Assembly: GCF_000949475.1 (NCBI RefSeq)
Contig: NZ_JRHC01000007.1
Span: forward strand, 173,495 to 237,494
Direction of reading: 5' to 3'
Length of the DNA: 64,000 nt
Source of the DNA: Draconibacterium sediminis
GTDB lineage: Bacteria; Bacteroidota; Bacteroidia; Bacteroidales; Prolixibacteraceae
Below the pieces are notes generated by a model. That model made no database searches and was not told where the DNA came from. It saw only the letters and a list, made by a program, of their open reading frames with translations. Positions 52,801 through 62,068 of the stretch are shown one piece after another (position 1 is the first letter of the stretch; each line of letters opens with the position of its first letter). The position numbers were made by a program, and so were the translations under genes.

Positions 52801-54573
52801 ATGGCTACAACAGGAAAAGTAGTTGGAATAATTTCAAACCTGGTAGTGGTTAAAGTTAATGGCCCGGTTTCGCAAAACGAGATATGCTATATCGATCACG
52901 AAGCTGTAAAATTGATGGCCGAGGTGATTCGTATTGGTTCCGAAAACGCCTATATACAGGTATTTGAAAGTACACGTGGATTAAAAACCGGAACTCCGGT
53001 AGAATTCACCGGCCACATGCTGGAAGCGATTCTTGGTCCCGGAATTTTATCGAAGAATTTTGACGGACTGCAACACGACCTTGATAAAATGGAAGGTGTT
53101 TTTCTGCAAAAAGGCGATTACACCCACCCGCTGGAGGTGGATAAAAACTGGAGTTTTAAACCACTTGCAAAAGTTGGCGATGAAGTGGAAACCGGATCGT
53201 GGCTGGGGGAAGTTACCGAAAACTGGATTGCCCATAAAATTATGGTTCCCTTTACTTCTAAAGGCGATTTTAAGGTAACGAAAATTGTAGCTTCGGGCGA
53301 TTATAAAATTGAGGATACAATTGCTGTTTTGGAAGACGCGGAAGGCAACAATCATCCGGTTTCAATGATACAAAAGTGGCCGGTTAAAGTTCCTATAAAA
53401 ACCTACAAGAATAAACCACGTCCGGCTAAATTTCTCGAAACCGGAATCCGTGTAATCGACAGTTTTACTCCTATTGTTGAAGGAGGAACAGGTTTTATTC
53501 CCGGCCCGTTCGGAACAGGGAAAACCGTTCTGCAGCACGCCCTGTCGAAACAAGCCGATGCCGATATGATTGTAGTAGCCGCCTGCGGCGAGCGCGCCAA
53601 CGAAGTGGTGGAGATATTTGCCGAATTTCCGGAGCTGGACGACCCGAGGACCGGACGCAAACTTATGGAGCGCACAACCATTATTGCGAACACATCGAAT
53701 ATGCCGGTAGCAGCCCGCGAAGCATCGGTTTACACTGCCATGACAATTGCCGAGTATTACCGATCGATGGGACTTAAAATATTGTTGCTGGCCGATTCCA
53801 CTTCGCGCTGGGCACAAGCTTTGCGCGAAATGTCGAACCGCATGGAAGAGCTTCCCGGCCCCGATGCATTTCCGATGGATTTGCCCGCTATTATCTCCAA
53901 CTTTTACTCGCGTGCCGGGTTTGTAAATCTGAAGAACGGAGAAACCGGATCGGTAACTTTTATTGGTACCGTCTCGCCCGCCGGTGGCAACCTGAAAGAA
54001 CCGGTTACCGAAGCCACTAAAAAAGCAGCAAGGTGTTTTTATGCACTGTCGCAAAACCGGGCCGATAGCAAACGTTATCCCGCTATTGATGCTGTGGAAA
54101 GTTATTCGAAGTACCTCGAATACCCGGAATATATCGATTATGTATCGAAAGCTATTTCACCAAACTGGGTCGATAATATTCTCCAGGCCCGAAATAGCCT
54201 TGTGCGTGGACGCGAAACCTACGAACAAATAAATATTCTGGGAGATGATGGCGTACCGATAGAATACCACGAAATATTCTGGAAATCGGAGGTGATCGAT
54301 TTTGTGATTCTTCAGCAAGATGCTTTTGACAAGATTGATGCATCAACGCCCATAAACCGCCAGCAATACATGCTCGAAAAAGTACTTACCATCAATAACA
54401 CCCGGTTCAATTTCGAACATTTTGAGGAGGTAAATCCCTACTTCAAAAAAATAATAAACGTGCTGAAACAAATGAATTACTCGGAGTTTGAATCGGAACA
54501 ATTCAAAAAATTTGAAAAGGAATTAGAAGAAATAATAAACGAAAAAGCCGTTGTTGAGACCGAACAACTATAA
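52801..54573 (+). CDS. atpA: V-type ATP synthase catalytic subunit A
   Basis: The 590-residue protein starts with a beta-barrel (GKVVGIISNLVVVKVNGPVS) and carries the P-loop GPFGTGKTVLQH near residue 235. Next come ACGERANEVVEIFAEFPEL, LADSTSRWAQALREMSNRME and the Arg/Ser-rich nucleotide site. The typical A-subunit insertion (about 110-200, with NWSFKPLAKVGDEVETGSWL) is present, which separates it from F-type beta subunits. It hydrolyses or makes ATP at its interface with subunit B. Confidence 0.98.
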   Translation: MATTGKVVGIISNLVVVKVNGPVSQNEICYIDHEAVKLMAEVIRIGSENAYIQVFESTRGLKTGTPVEFTGHMLEAILGPGILSKNFDGLQHDLDKMEGVFLQKGDYTHPLEVDKNWSFKPLAKVGDEVETGSWLGEVTENWIAHKIMVPFTSKGDFKVTKIVASGDYKIEDTIAVLEDAEGNNHPVSMIQKWPVKVPIKTYKNKPRPAKFLETGIRVIDSFTPIVEGGTGFIPGPFGTGKTVLQHALSKQADADMIVVAACGERANEVVEIFAEFPELDDPRTGRKLMERTTIIANTSNMPVAAREASVYTAMTIAEYYRSMGLKILLLADSTSRWAQALREMSNRMEELPGPDAFPMDLPAIISNFYSRAGFVNLKNGETGSVTFIGTVSPAGGNLKEPVTEATKKAARCFYALSQNRADSKRYPAIDAVESYSKYLEYPEYIDYVSKAISPNWVDNILQARNSLVRGRETYEQINILGDDGVPIEYHEIFWKSEVIDFVILQQDAFDKIDASTPINRQQYMLEKVLTINNTRFNFEHFEEVNPYFKKIINVLKQMNYSEFESEQFKKFEKELEEIINEKAVVETEQL

Positions 54574-54584
54574 ATGCGAAGAGA

Positions 54585-55910
54585 ATGGAAACTACAGCTT
54601 TTCAGAAAATACATACTAAAATTGATCAGATAACGAAAGCAACCTGTTCGTTACACGCTACGGGGGTTGGCAATGAGGAAATGGCCCTTGTTAACGACCG
54701 CCTGGCGCAGGTAGTTAAAATTGAAGGCGACCTGGTAACCCTGCAGGTTTTTTCGGGAACGGAAGGAATTCCTACCAATGCAGAAGTGGTATTTTTAGGT
54801 CATGCACCGCAGCTGGCTGTAAGCGACGAGCTGGCCGGACGATTTTTTAATGCATACGGACAACCGATTGACGGCGGCCCGGAAGTGGACGGGAAGCTGA
54901 TAGAAATTGGTGGCCCCTCGGTAAATCCTGTTCGCCGTAAACAGCCCTCGGAATTGATAGCAACGGGAATTGCAGGAATCGACCTGAATAACACGCTGGT
55001 AACCGGACAGAAAATTCCGTTTTTTGCCGATCCCGATCAGCCTTATAACCAGGTTATGGCGATGGTAGCTTTACGTGCGAAAGCCGATAAGATCATTCTG
55101 GGCGGCATGGGAATTACCAACGACGATTACCTGTTTTTCAAAAATCTTTTTGAAAATGCCGGTGCCATCGACCGCATTATCAGTTTTGTAAATACTACCG
55201 AAAATCCACCGGTTGAACGTTTGCTTGTTCCGGATATGGCCTTGTCGGCTGCCGAGTATTTTGCGGTAGAAAAAAACCAAAACGTACTAGTGCTTCTTAC
55301 CGATATGACCTTGTATGCCGATGCATTGAGTATCGTTTCAAATCGTATGGATCAAATTCCATCGAAAGACAGTATGCCGGGTTCGTTGTACAGCGATCTG
55401 GCCAAACTATACGAAAAGGCGGTGCAATTCCCCGATGGCGGTTCGATAACAATTATTGCAGTTACCACACTTTCGGGCGGCGATATTACCCATGCCATTC
55501 CCGACAACACCGGCTACATTACCGAAGGGCAGCTTTTCTTGCGTAAAGAAACCGACATTGGCAAGGTTATCATCGATCCGTTCCGAAGTTTATCGCGCCT
55601 GAAACAGCTGGTAATTGGCAAAAAAACACGCGAAGATCATCCGCAGGTAATGAATGCGGCCATCCGATTGTATGCCGATGCCGCCAATGCCAAAACCAAA
55701 ATCGAAAACGGTTTCGACCTTACCGATTACGACAAACGTACCATGAGTTTTGCAAAAGATTATGCAAATGAACTACTTGCCATTGACATAAACATTGAAA
55801 TTGATACGATGATTGATACGGCATGGAGATTATTCGATAAATATTTCTCTCCTGCAGAAACAGGCATAAAAGCCGAGTTGGTGGAGAAATATGGAAAACA
55901 GATAGTATGA
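54585..55910 (+). CDS. atpB: V-type ATP synthase regulatory subunit B
   Basis: The 441-residue protein has the B-subunit marks: EMALVNDRLAQVVKIEGDLV, GRFFNAYGQPIDGGPEVDGK, ATGIAGIDLNNTLVTGQKIP (no P-loop, as expected for the non-catalytic subunit) and TDMTLYADALSIVSNRMDQI. It lies 11 bp after atpA. It is followed by a universal stress protein gene instead of atpD, which comes 1.1 kb later. Confidence 0.98.
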   Translation: METTAFQKIHTKIDQITKATCSLHATGVGNEEMALVNDRLAQVVKIEGDLVTLQVFSGTEGIPTNAEVVFLGHAPQLAVSDELAGRFFNAYGQPIDGGPEVDGKLIEIGGPSVNPVRRKQPSELIATGIAGIDLNNTLVTGQKIPFFADPDQPYNQVMAMVALRAKADKIILGGMGITNDDYLFFKNLFENAGAIDRIISFVNTTENPPVERLLVPDMALSAAEYFAVEKNQNVLVLLTDMTLYADALSIVSNRMDQIPSKDSMPGSLYSDLAKLYEKAVQFPDGGSITIIAVTTLSGGDITHAIPDNTGYITEGQLFLRKETDIGKVIIDPFRSLSRLKQLVIGKKTREDHPQVMNAAIRLYADAANAKTKIENGFDLTDYDKRTMSFAKDYANELLAIDINIEIDTMIDTAWRLFDKYFSPAETGIKAELVEKYGKQIV

Positions 55911-55929
55911 AACATTAAATGGAGTTGTT

Positions 55930-57048
55930 ATGGAAAATCAATTAGTTACAATCCTTAGGATTTCGACACCTCAGCTGGGATCTTTTGTTAAAGATAAGCT
56001 GGAGGAAATCGGGATTGAAGTATTTTTCACCAACGAGGGAATGACCCCGGGTGAACGATACAATCCCGACGAAGTGCTCCTAAAAGTGAAGGTCCGGCAG
56101 TCGGAAAAAGCCATTGCCCGACTTTTGCAGCTGCATAAAGATTACGACCTCGAAAAAGTTAAAGATGATGCAAGTTTTACCGGACTGAGAAAAATTCTGC
56201 TTCCCGTAAAATTAAGCGAAGACTGCATTGACCTGTGCAAATATGCCATCGGGCTGGCAATAAAACAAAATGCCGAGATCAAGATTTTATATGTTTATCC
56301 CGACCCGAATTTTAATGAACCCAGCCGTTATACCGCTTCGTGGGAAAAGTACGTAAGAATGGAGCTGAAAGAAGCACATAAAAATGCACAGCAAAAACTG
56401 GTAGACTTTAGCCGGGAGCTAAAGAATCAGGTTCCTGCGGAACTTTTTAACGCCGTAAAATTGCATTACCGAATGCTAAAAGGAACGCCCGAAAACGTAA
56501 TTACTGCAGCATGTAAACGCTATAATCCCGATATCATTCTAATGGGAACACGCGCTACAAAAAATGCCGAAGGTGAGTTTTTGGGAAAAACGCTGATTAA
56601 GGTAATTGAACAAACACAACACTCGGTTCTGGCCGTTCCCTTATCCGCAGTTTATAAAGGAAAAGAAGAAATTAACGTGTTGTACTCAACCGATTTTTAC
56701 GATTCCGATAATTCATCGTTGAACAAATTACTGAAGATACTGGAGCCCGTTAAGAAAAAGATCTATTGCGTTCATTTCGATATAAACAACGGCAAGCAAC
56801 ATCAGGAAAAAGTGAACGAGTTAAATGCCATGCTTGAAAGGGATTACAGCGAATTCCGAATCAGATGCGAGCTTTTCGAGAGTGACGACTTGCTTAAAGG
56901 AATTGAGGAATTTGTTGACAAAAAGCATATCGATATCATATCGTTGTCGAAGGTAAAGCGCTCGGGTATTTACAAATTTTTCCACACCGATCTGGTATCA
57001 ACACTCATTGCACAAGCAAATGTGCCCATCCTGATTTTTCCGGTTTAA
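55930..57048 (+). CDS. DUF2007-like plus tandem universal stress protein inside the V-ATPase operon
   Basis: The protein has 372 residues. Residues 1-75 look like a DUF2007/signal-transducing domain (LVTILRISTPQLGSFVKDKL, then EEIGIEVFFTNEG). A first UspA fold (about 93-235, LRKILLPVKLSEDCIDLCKY to HSVLAVPL) and a second, shorter one (about 240-372, NVLYSTDFYDSDNSSLNKLL to VPILIFPV) follow. The first fold has MGTRATKNAEGEFLGKTL where the classical ATP motif would be, with the second Gly and the final G-[ST] altered. It is 19 bp after atpB and 17 bp before atpD on the same strand, so it must share their transcript. A regulatory role on the ATPase is an inference. Confidence 0.87.
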   Translation: MENQLVTILRISTPQLGSFVKDKLEEIGIEVFFTNEGMTPGERYNPDEVLLKVKVRQSEKAIARLLQLHKDYDLEKVKDDASFTGLRKILLPVKLSEDCIDLCKYAIGLAIKQNAEIKILYVYPDPNFNEPSRYTASWEKYVRMELKEAHKNAQQKLVDFSRELKNQVPAELFNAVKLHYRMLKGTPENVITAACKRYNPDIILMGTRATKNAEGEFLGKTLIKVIEQTQHSVLAVPLSAVYKGKEEINVLYSTDFYDSDNSSLNKLLKILEPVKKKIYCVHFDINNGKQHQEKVNELNAMLERDYSEFRIRCELFESDDLLKGIEEFVDKKHIDIISLSKVKRSGIYKFFHTDLVSTLIAQANVPILIFPV

Positions 57049-57065
57049 TTTATTAAAACAAAAAA

Positions 57066-57671
57066 TTGGCAATAAAATTTCAATACAATAAAACTGCCCT
57101 CCACAACCTGAACAAACAACTGAAGATCAGGCAAAAGGCATTACCTACCTTAAAAAACAAGGAAGCCGCTCTTCGTTTGGAGGTTAAAAAGGCCAAAGAT
57201 CAAACCGATGATTTTAACCGTCAATTACAAATTAAGATTGGCGAACAAGAGCTTTCTGCAGGATTGTGGAACGAGTTTTTACCCGAATTGATTACAATTG
57301 AAAACGTTAGTATAACGAGCAAAAAAATTGCCGGTGTCTCCATTCCGGTAATGAACGAAATAATATTCAAGGAGCAAGATTTTAGCCTTTTTTCAAAACC
57401 CGATTGGTTTCCGGCAGGTATTTCGTTTGTAAAAGAACTGGCCGGAATTGTTACCGGGCGCGAGTTTTATGCGCGCAAAATGGCACTGCTCGACAGGGCC
57501 AGAAAAAAAACTACACAAAAGGTAAATCTCTACGAAAAAGTACAGATTCCGGGCTATGAAGATGCAATCCGGAAAATAAAACGATTTCTGGAAGACGAGG
57601 AAAACCTTTCGAAATCGGCACAAAAAATTGTAAAAAAACGACAGCAGAAACAAAAAGCAACGGCAGTATGA
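57066..57671 (+). CDS. atpD: V-type ATP synthase subunit D
   Basis: The 201-residue protein starts with TTG (MAIKFQYNKTALHNLNKQLK), the usual N-terminus of subunit D, which forms the central rotor shaft. It is largely two long helices with a short globular middle (ISVTSKKIAG-like VSITSKKIAGVSIPVMNEI) and a C-terminal helix rich in Lys, Arg and Gln. No ATG is available near the start. Its stop overlaps the start of atpI (ATGA). Confidence 0.95.
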   Translation: MAIKFQYNKTALHNLNKQLKIRQKALPTLKNKEAALRLEVKKAKDQTDDFNRQLQIKIGEQELSAGLWNEFLPELITIENVSITSKKIAGVSIPVMNEIIFKEQDFSLFSKPDWFPAGISFVKELAGIVTGREFYARKMALLDRARKKTTQKVNLYEKVQIPGYEDAIRKIKRFLEDEENLSKSAQKIVKKRQQKQKATAV

Positions 57672-59473
57672 TTGTTCCGATGTTAAAATATACTTTTCTG
57701 GTTTTTCACAGGGAATACGAAGATTTCCTCATTGAACTGAACAGACTTGGCCTTGTACATATTGCCGAGCTAGGTCTTGATCCTTCGAAAGAAACCACCA
57801 AAAAAGTTGCAGAACTGAACAAATACGAACGAGCCATCAACTTTCTGCAGAAAAGAGAAAGTGAAACACCGGAAAAACCGAGATTATATTCGGCACCGGA
57901 GATCATTGACGACCTTACCGAAAAACAAAAGGAACTTGAAGAACTGGAAGCCCGGCTCGAGTCCTTGTCTAAAGCGGCACAAAAAGCATTGCCGTGGGGA
58001 GATTTCTCACCCGAGCTAATCGAACAGCTAAAATCGGAAGGAATCCAACTTGAATTTTACCAAACCACAAATAAGAAATACATAGAACTGGAACAACGTA
58101 ATTTTCCAATAGTGTCAATTTCAGAAACCGCCAGCCAGGTGCTTTTTGTGCACATCCAACAAAACGAAGAGGCTATTGAGATTGATGCAGAACAGCTTGA
58201 ATTACCACCTCTACCCTTTTTTGTAATTGAAAAACAGATTCGTGAAACAGAAGAAAGAATAAAAGCGATTCATACAACTTTTAACAGCTATGCCAACAAC
58301 TCCATTTATTTGCTTGAAGAAGAAAAAACGACATTGATCCGATCGCTGGAGTTCGACAATGTACTGCGAAATACCAATAAAGAAGCGGAGAACAAATTAA
58401 TGGTGTTAGAAGGTTGGGTTCCACAAACCAAAACACCGGCGCTGAACCAATTTTTAAAAGACAGTGATGCAGTCTATTTTTCGCGTAGAGCCAAACCCGA
58501 CGATAAAATTCCGGTTTTGCTAAAAAACAACCGGTTTGGAAAACTCTTCGAGCCTATTGGTTCCATGTTTTCATTGCCCGATTATGCAGAGCTCGACTTA
58601 ACCGTATTTTTTGCACCTTTTTTTATGCTATTCTTTGGTTTTTGCCTGGGCGATGCCGGCTACGGATTACTGTTTGTATTTGGCGCCGGTTTGTATAAAC
58701 TAAAAGCCAAAGCGGAGTTTAAACCGTATTTAAGTCTGATACAAATTTTAGGCGCTGCAACAATTTTGTTCGGAGTCGTTTCAGGAACTTTTTTTGGTAT
58801 TAACCTTATTGAAACAGATTTTGCTTTAACCGAAAGGGTTCGCCATCTTTTCCTAAATCCCGACAAAATGTTCAACCTGTCGCTGATGCTGGGTGGTGTA
58901 CAAATCATTTTTGGGCTTTTTATTAAAGCCGCCAATCAAACCAAACAGTTCGGATTTAGTTACGCACTGGCAACTTATGGCTGGCTGGTAATTCTTATCG
59001 GCAGTATTGCTTATGCGCTACTTTCCGGTGCCGGAATTATTCCGAAAAACAAAACCATTTTATACGGCATAATAGCGCTGGGCGGATTTTTCGTGCTGTT
59101 TTTCAGCGATCCGGGCGTAAATGTTTTTGCCCGCATTGGCAAAGGCGTTTGGGATGTATACTCAACCGTTACGGGCATTTTCGGCGATCTGCTTTCATAC
59201 ATCCGTCTGTTTGCGCTGGGTTTATCGAGCGCCATTTTGGGTTTTGTTATCAACGATATTGGCCTGCAAATCTTAGGAGCGTCAAAGATATTAGGCCCGG
59301 TATTTTTTGTCCTATTCCTGTTACTGGGGCACACCCTAAATATTCTTATTTCGTCGCTCGGCTCGTTTGTACACCCCATGCGTTTAACTTTTGTGGAGTT
59401 TTATAAAAGTGCCGGTTTTAAAGGCGGTGGCGAAGAATATAAACCGTTTGGAAAGACAAATAATGAAGGATGA
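57668..59473 (+). CDS. atpI: V-type ATP synthase subunit I
   Basis: The 601-residue protein has a cytoplasmic half (about 1-300, helical with Glu/Lys-rich coiled coils) and a membrane half with about seven to eight helices. Family segments are FFAPFFMLFFGFCLGDAGYG and IFGDLLSYIRLFALGLSSAI, with the conserved Arg needed for ion transfer past the ring, and HPMRLTFVEFYKSAGFKGGG at the C-terminus. It is the stator subunit that provides the ion channel. The start overlaps atpD by 4 bp. Confidence 0.97.
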   Translation: MIVPMLKYTFLVFHREYEDFLIELNRLGLVHIAELGLDPSKETTKKVAELNKYERAINFLQKRESETPEKPRLYSAPEIIDDLTEKQKELEELEARLESLSKAAQKALPWGDFSPELIEQLKSEGIQLEFYQTTNKKYIELEQRNFPIVSISETASQVLFVHIQQNEEAIEIDAEQLELPPLPFFVIEKQIRETEERIKAIHTTFNSYANNSIYLLEEEKTTLIRSLEFDNVLRNTNKEAENKLMVLEGWVPQTKTPALNQFLKDSDAVYFSRRAKPDDKIPVLLKNNRFGKLFEPIGSMFSLPDYAELDLTVFFAPFFMLFFGFCLGDAGYGLLFVFGAGLYKLKAKAEFKPYLSLIQILGAATILFGVVSGTFFGINLIETDFALTERVRHLFLNPDKMFNLSLMLGGVQIIFGLFIKAANQTKQFGFSYALATYGWLVILIGSIAYALLSGAGIIPKNKTILYGIIALGGFFVLFFSDPGVNVFARIGKGVWDVYSTVTGIFGDLLSYIRLFALGLSSAILGFVINDIGLQILGASKILGPVFFVLFLLLGHTLNILISSLGSFVHPMRLTFVEFYKSAGFKGGGEEYKPFGKTNNEG

Positions 59474-59524
59474 ATGATTAACGATTAAGGATGAGTTAGA
59501 AAGATATAAAACAATAAACTTTAA

Positions 59525-59992
<468 letters not shown>

Positions 59993-60010
59993 ATGCGCCG
60001 TTCACGAGGC

Positions 60011-60090
60011 TTCGAAGGTTTGATTTGAAAATAAAAAGGATGTGTCGCGGTGTTGCGAAAGTTCCTTTTTATATTCAAAGAAACCTTCGC
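60011..60090. terminator. Long imperfect inverted repeat between convergent genes
   Basis: TTCGAAGGTTTGATTTGAAA and ATAAAAAGGA (60011-60040) pair imperfectly with TCCTTTTTATATTCAAAG and AAACCTTCGC (60063-60090). The arms are about 28-30 bp with a loop of about 22. It lies between atpK and the convergent SRPBCC gene, so it may end both transcripts or be a small repeat element. Confidence 0.55.
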
Positions 60091-60122
60091 AAATAGGCAA
60101 CAGATTTATTTCCGCTTGTATG

Positions 60123-60608
60123 TTAAAAATTAGGCAAGTTGGTAAGCATGATTCCTGTTGCCAAATAATGATTCATCGCCTTCTCCCACGAATCCATCAT
60201 TATATCATACTCCTCTTTGGTAAATTTTTCTAAAATTTTGTCGCCTTTCTCACTTAAAGAGGTTTTACTGTAGGTAAGAACAATCTCAGTTTTGTTTTCG
60301 GATAAAGCAGTAACCTGAATCTCCAGTTTTGTGATAAGTACCTGTGGAACATGGTAAAACATTTCTACGTGCCCCTTTTCTGTGTCATAATCAGTTACAA
60401 TCCAAACAACGTCGGTTTCTCCGTCCGGCGTAATAAAAATACAGTCTTTCTCAACTAAACCGGAGTTGCTATACACGGTTTTGGGATTCCAGTTTTCGCA
60501 CCAGTCCAACTCCCTCACAGGACAATACAACGGCAGAATTTCCTCCATTTTTCCATGTATGGTTTGCACATAGGCATGAGACACTCTGTTTGGTTTTTCA
60601 ATTTTCAT
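60123..60608 (-). CDS. SRPBCC (START-like) family protein
   Basis: The 161-residue protein has the helix-grip pattern: N-terminal strand VSHAYVQTIHGKMEEILPLY, strands with GHVEMFYHVPQVLITKLEIQ and KTEIVLTYSKTSLSEKGD, and a long C-terminal helix (KEEYDIMMDSWEKAMNHYLA). Such proteins bind hydrophobic ligands in a deep pocket. No ligand can be named. It is downstream of the Crp/Fnr and LuxR genes on the same strand and may be co-transcribed. Confidence 0.75.
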   Translation of the reverse strand: MKIEKPNRVSHAYVQTIHGKMEEILPLYCPVRELDWCENWNPKTVYSNSGLVEKDCIFITPDGETDVVWIVTDYDTEKGHVEMFYHVPQVLITKLEIQVTALSENKTEIVLTYSKTSLSEKGDKILEKFTKEEYDIMMDSWEKAMNHYLATGIMLTNLPNF

Positions 60609-60670
60609 AATACCCTTTTATTTGAATTAATTTTCAATACAAATTAAAAGGTGTAAGCTGAGCATTTCAT

Positions 60671-61186
60671 TTACATTTGTTGAGAAAGCGTTTTTCGTAT
60701 CCGGCTTAATTGTGTTGGAGTAATTCCCAGAAAATTTGCAATATAATAATGAGGTATTCTGTTTAAAAGATTAGGATATTCGCGAAGAAACCATTTATAT
60801 TTTGTTAAAGCATCACCGGAAATCAGCGCCTCAATTCTTGAATTATTTTGTTTGTTTAGTTTCCTGAAATGCTCAAGGAAAACGTTTGTTAGTTCGGTGT
60901 CGGTATTCACATACGAAAAAACGGCCTTATAATTCGCAACCGAAATATGACAATCTTCCAGGGCCTGAATATTCATAGTTGCAGGTATGTTCGGGATATA
61001 ATTTCCGGAAATGAGATCATTCTCAATAAAAAAATGGGTTGTTATTTCTTCTCCTTCATTATTTAAAGTGAAACCACGCAGCACCCCTTTTAACAGTTTT
61101 CCGATTTTATAATTCTGCTGGCCCTGTGTTACAAAGTATTCGCCTTTTTTTAGTTCCTGATTGGTATGGAGATTTTCGTTGTTCAT
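60671..61186 (-). CDS. Crp/Fnr family transcriptional regulator
   Basis: The 171-residue protein is short for the family but has its parts: a cyclic-nucleotide-binding-like beta roll (LKKGEYFVTQGQQNYKIGKL, GEEITTHFFIENDLISGNYI) and a C-terminal helix-turn-helix with RIPHYYIANFLGITPTQLSR, the usual Bacteroidota Crp form. No Cys cluster is present, so it is not an Fe-S type Fnr. Its effector is unknown. It lies 24 bp downstream of the LuxR-type gene. Confidence 0.9.
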   Translation of the reverse strand: MNNENLHTNQELKKGEYFVTQGQQNYKIGKLLKGVLRGFTLNNEGEEITTHFFIENDLISGNYIPNIPATMNIQALEDCHISVANYKAVFSYVNTDTELTNVFLEHFRKLNKQNNSRIEALISGDALTKYKWFLREYPNLLNRIPHYYIANFLGITPTQLSRIRKTLSQQM

Positions 61187-61210
61187 TGTTTTGTTTAATT
61201 CTTGGAGTTA

Positions 61211-61987
61211 TCATATTATCCCGATTCGTTTAGCATATAACACCGACTGTGTAGCATTCTCTGTTTTCGTTTTTCGAAGAATATTCTGCCGATGATTATT
61301 TACCGTATTGATGCTAATCTGCATTTTATCCGCAATATTATAGCTATCATACCCCCGACTAATCAAAAGCAACACCTCCTTTTCGCGTTTCGTAAGAACC
61401 ATCCCCGAACTTTCTCCGTCCACGTTATTAAACAGGTGTAATTCTCCGGTTTTAATATTGATCATACGTCGTTGGGGTTTCTCATTAGGTGCCCGCTCCG
61501 ACATAGGGTGTGAAATCACAAGGGTAAGCCATGTTTTCCCATTCTGGTCTTGCTCTAAGGGAATACTTTGGTGCATATGTCGTACATAAATTCCATCGGC
61601 ATTTTGAGTTCTGAAATCATAAACTAGTTTATAGTTTTTCTTTTCGTGAAACGGAAGGGTTGAAAAAAACCGGTGTTGAAGATTGTCTGTTTCCAATACA
61701 AATGCCAGATCATCGGGATGTATACGTTTATAATGTAATTCAAAATCAATGCTTTGATCTTCGTGATCAGCTATACCAAATAGTTCCATTTGCTCTTTAC
61801 TTTGCAACAGGTAACTATTTTTATGCAAATCGAAAACGGCATAAATCGAGCTTTCGATCTCGGCCAAACGCTTTATCATTTCAATTTTCGGCCTGATACT
61901 TTCATAATCCTCGTCAGTTATCGCCAATTGATGAGATTTTTGATGGTTTAATCGTTGCGTATAAAGATGATTCAATTTATTATGCAT
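61211..61987 (-). CDS. LuxR-type regulator with PAS-like N-terminal domain
   Basis: The 258-residue protein has an N-terminal part with a PAS-like sequence (IESSIYAVFDLHKNSYLLQS, DFELHYKRIHPDDLAFVLET) and a C-terminal GerE/LuxR helix-turn-helix (LTKREKEVLLLISRGYDSYN, MQISINTVNNHRQNILRKTK). The ligand of the PAS-like part is unknown. It probably forms an operon with the Crp/Fnr gene. TAACTTTG on the minus strand (62044-62051), 57 bp upstream, is a candidate promoter overlapping that of the divergent Lnt-like gene. Confidence 0.92.
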   Translation of the reverse strand: MHNKLNHLYTQRLNHQKSHQLAITDEDYESIRPKIEMIKRLAEIESSIYAVFDLHKNSYLLQSKEQMELFGIADHEDQSIDFELHYKRIHPDDLAFVLETDNLQHRFFSTLPFHEKKNYKLVYDFRTQNADGIYVRHMHQSIPLEQDQNGKTWLTLVISHPMSERAPNEKPQRRMINIKTGELHLFNNVDGESSGMVLTKREKEVLLLISRGYDSYNIADKMQISINTVNNHRQNILRKTKTENATQSVLYAKRIGII

Positions 61988-62031
61988 TGGTATAGTTATA
62001 TTTCACTATTTTTCTTTCGAAATCCACACCA

Positions 62032-62051
62032 TAATTTTGCAACCAAAGTTA
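62032..62051. promoter_or_regulatory. Divergent candidate -7 elements
   Basis: TAATTTTG (62032-62039, plus) lies 30 bp before the Lnt-like gene, and TAACTTTG (62044-62051, minus) lies before the LuxR-type gene. Both match TAnnTTTG and are only four bases apart, so the two genes may compete for RNA polymerase. Confidence 0.45.
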
Positions 62052-62068
62052 AAAATGCAAAGTGAATT

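Noticed and set aside
53362..54054. 230-codon frame antisense to atpA
   Set aside because: Shadow of a fully conserved gene.
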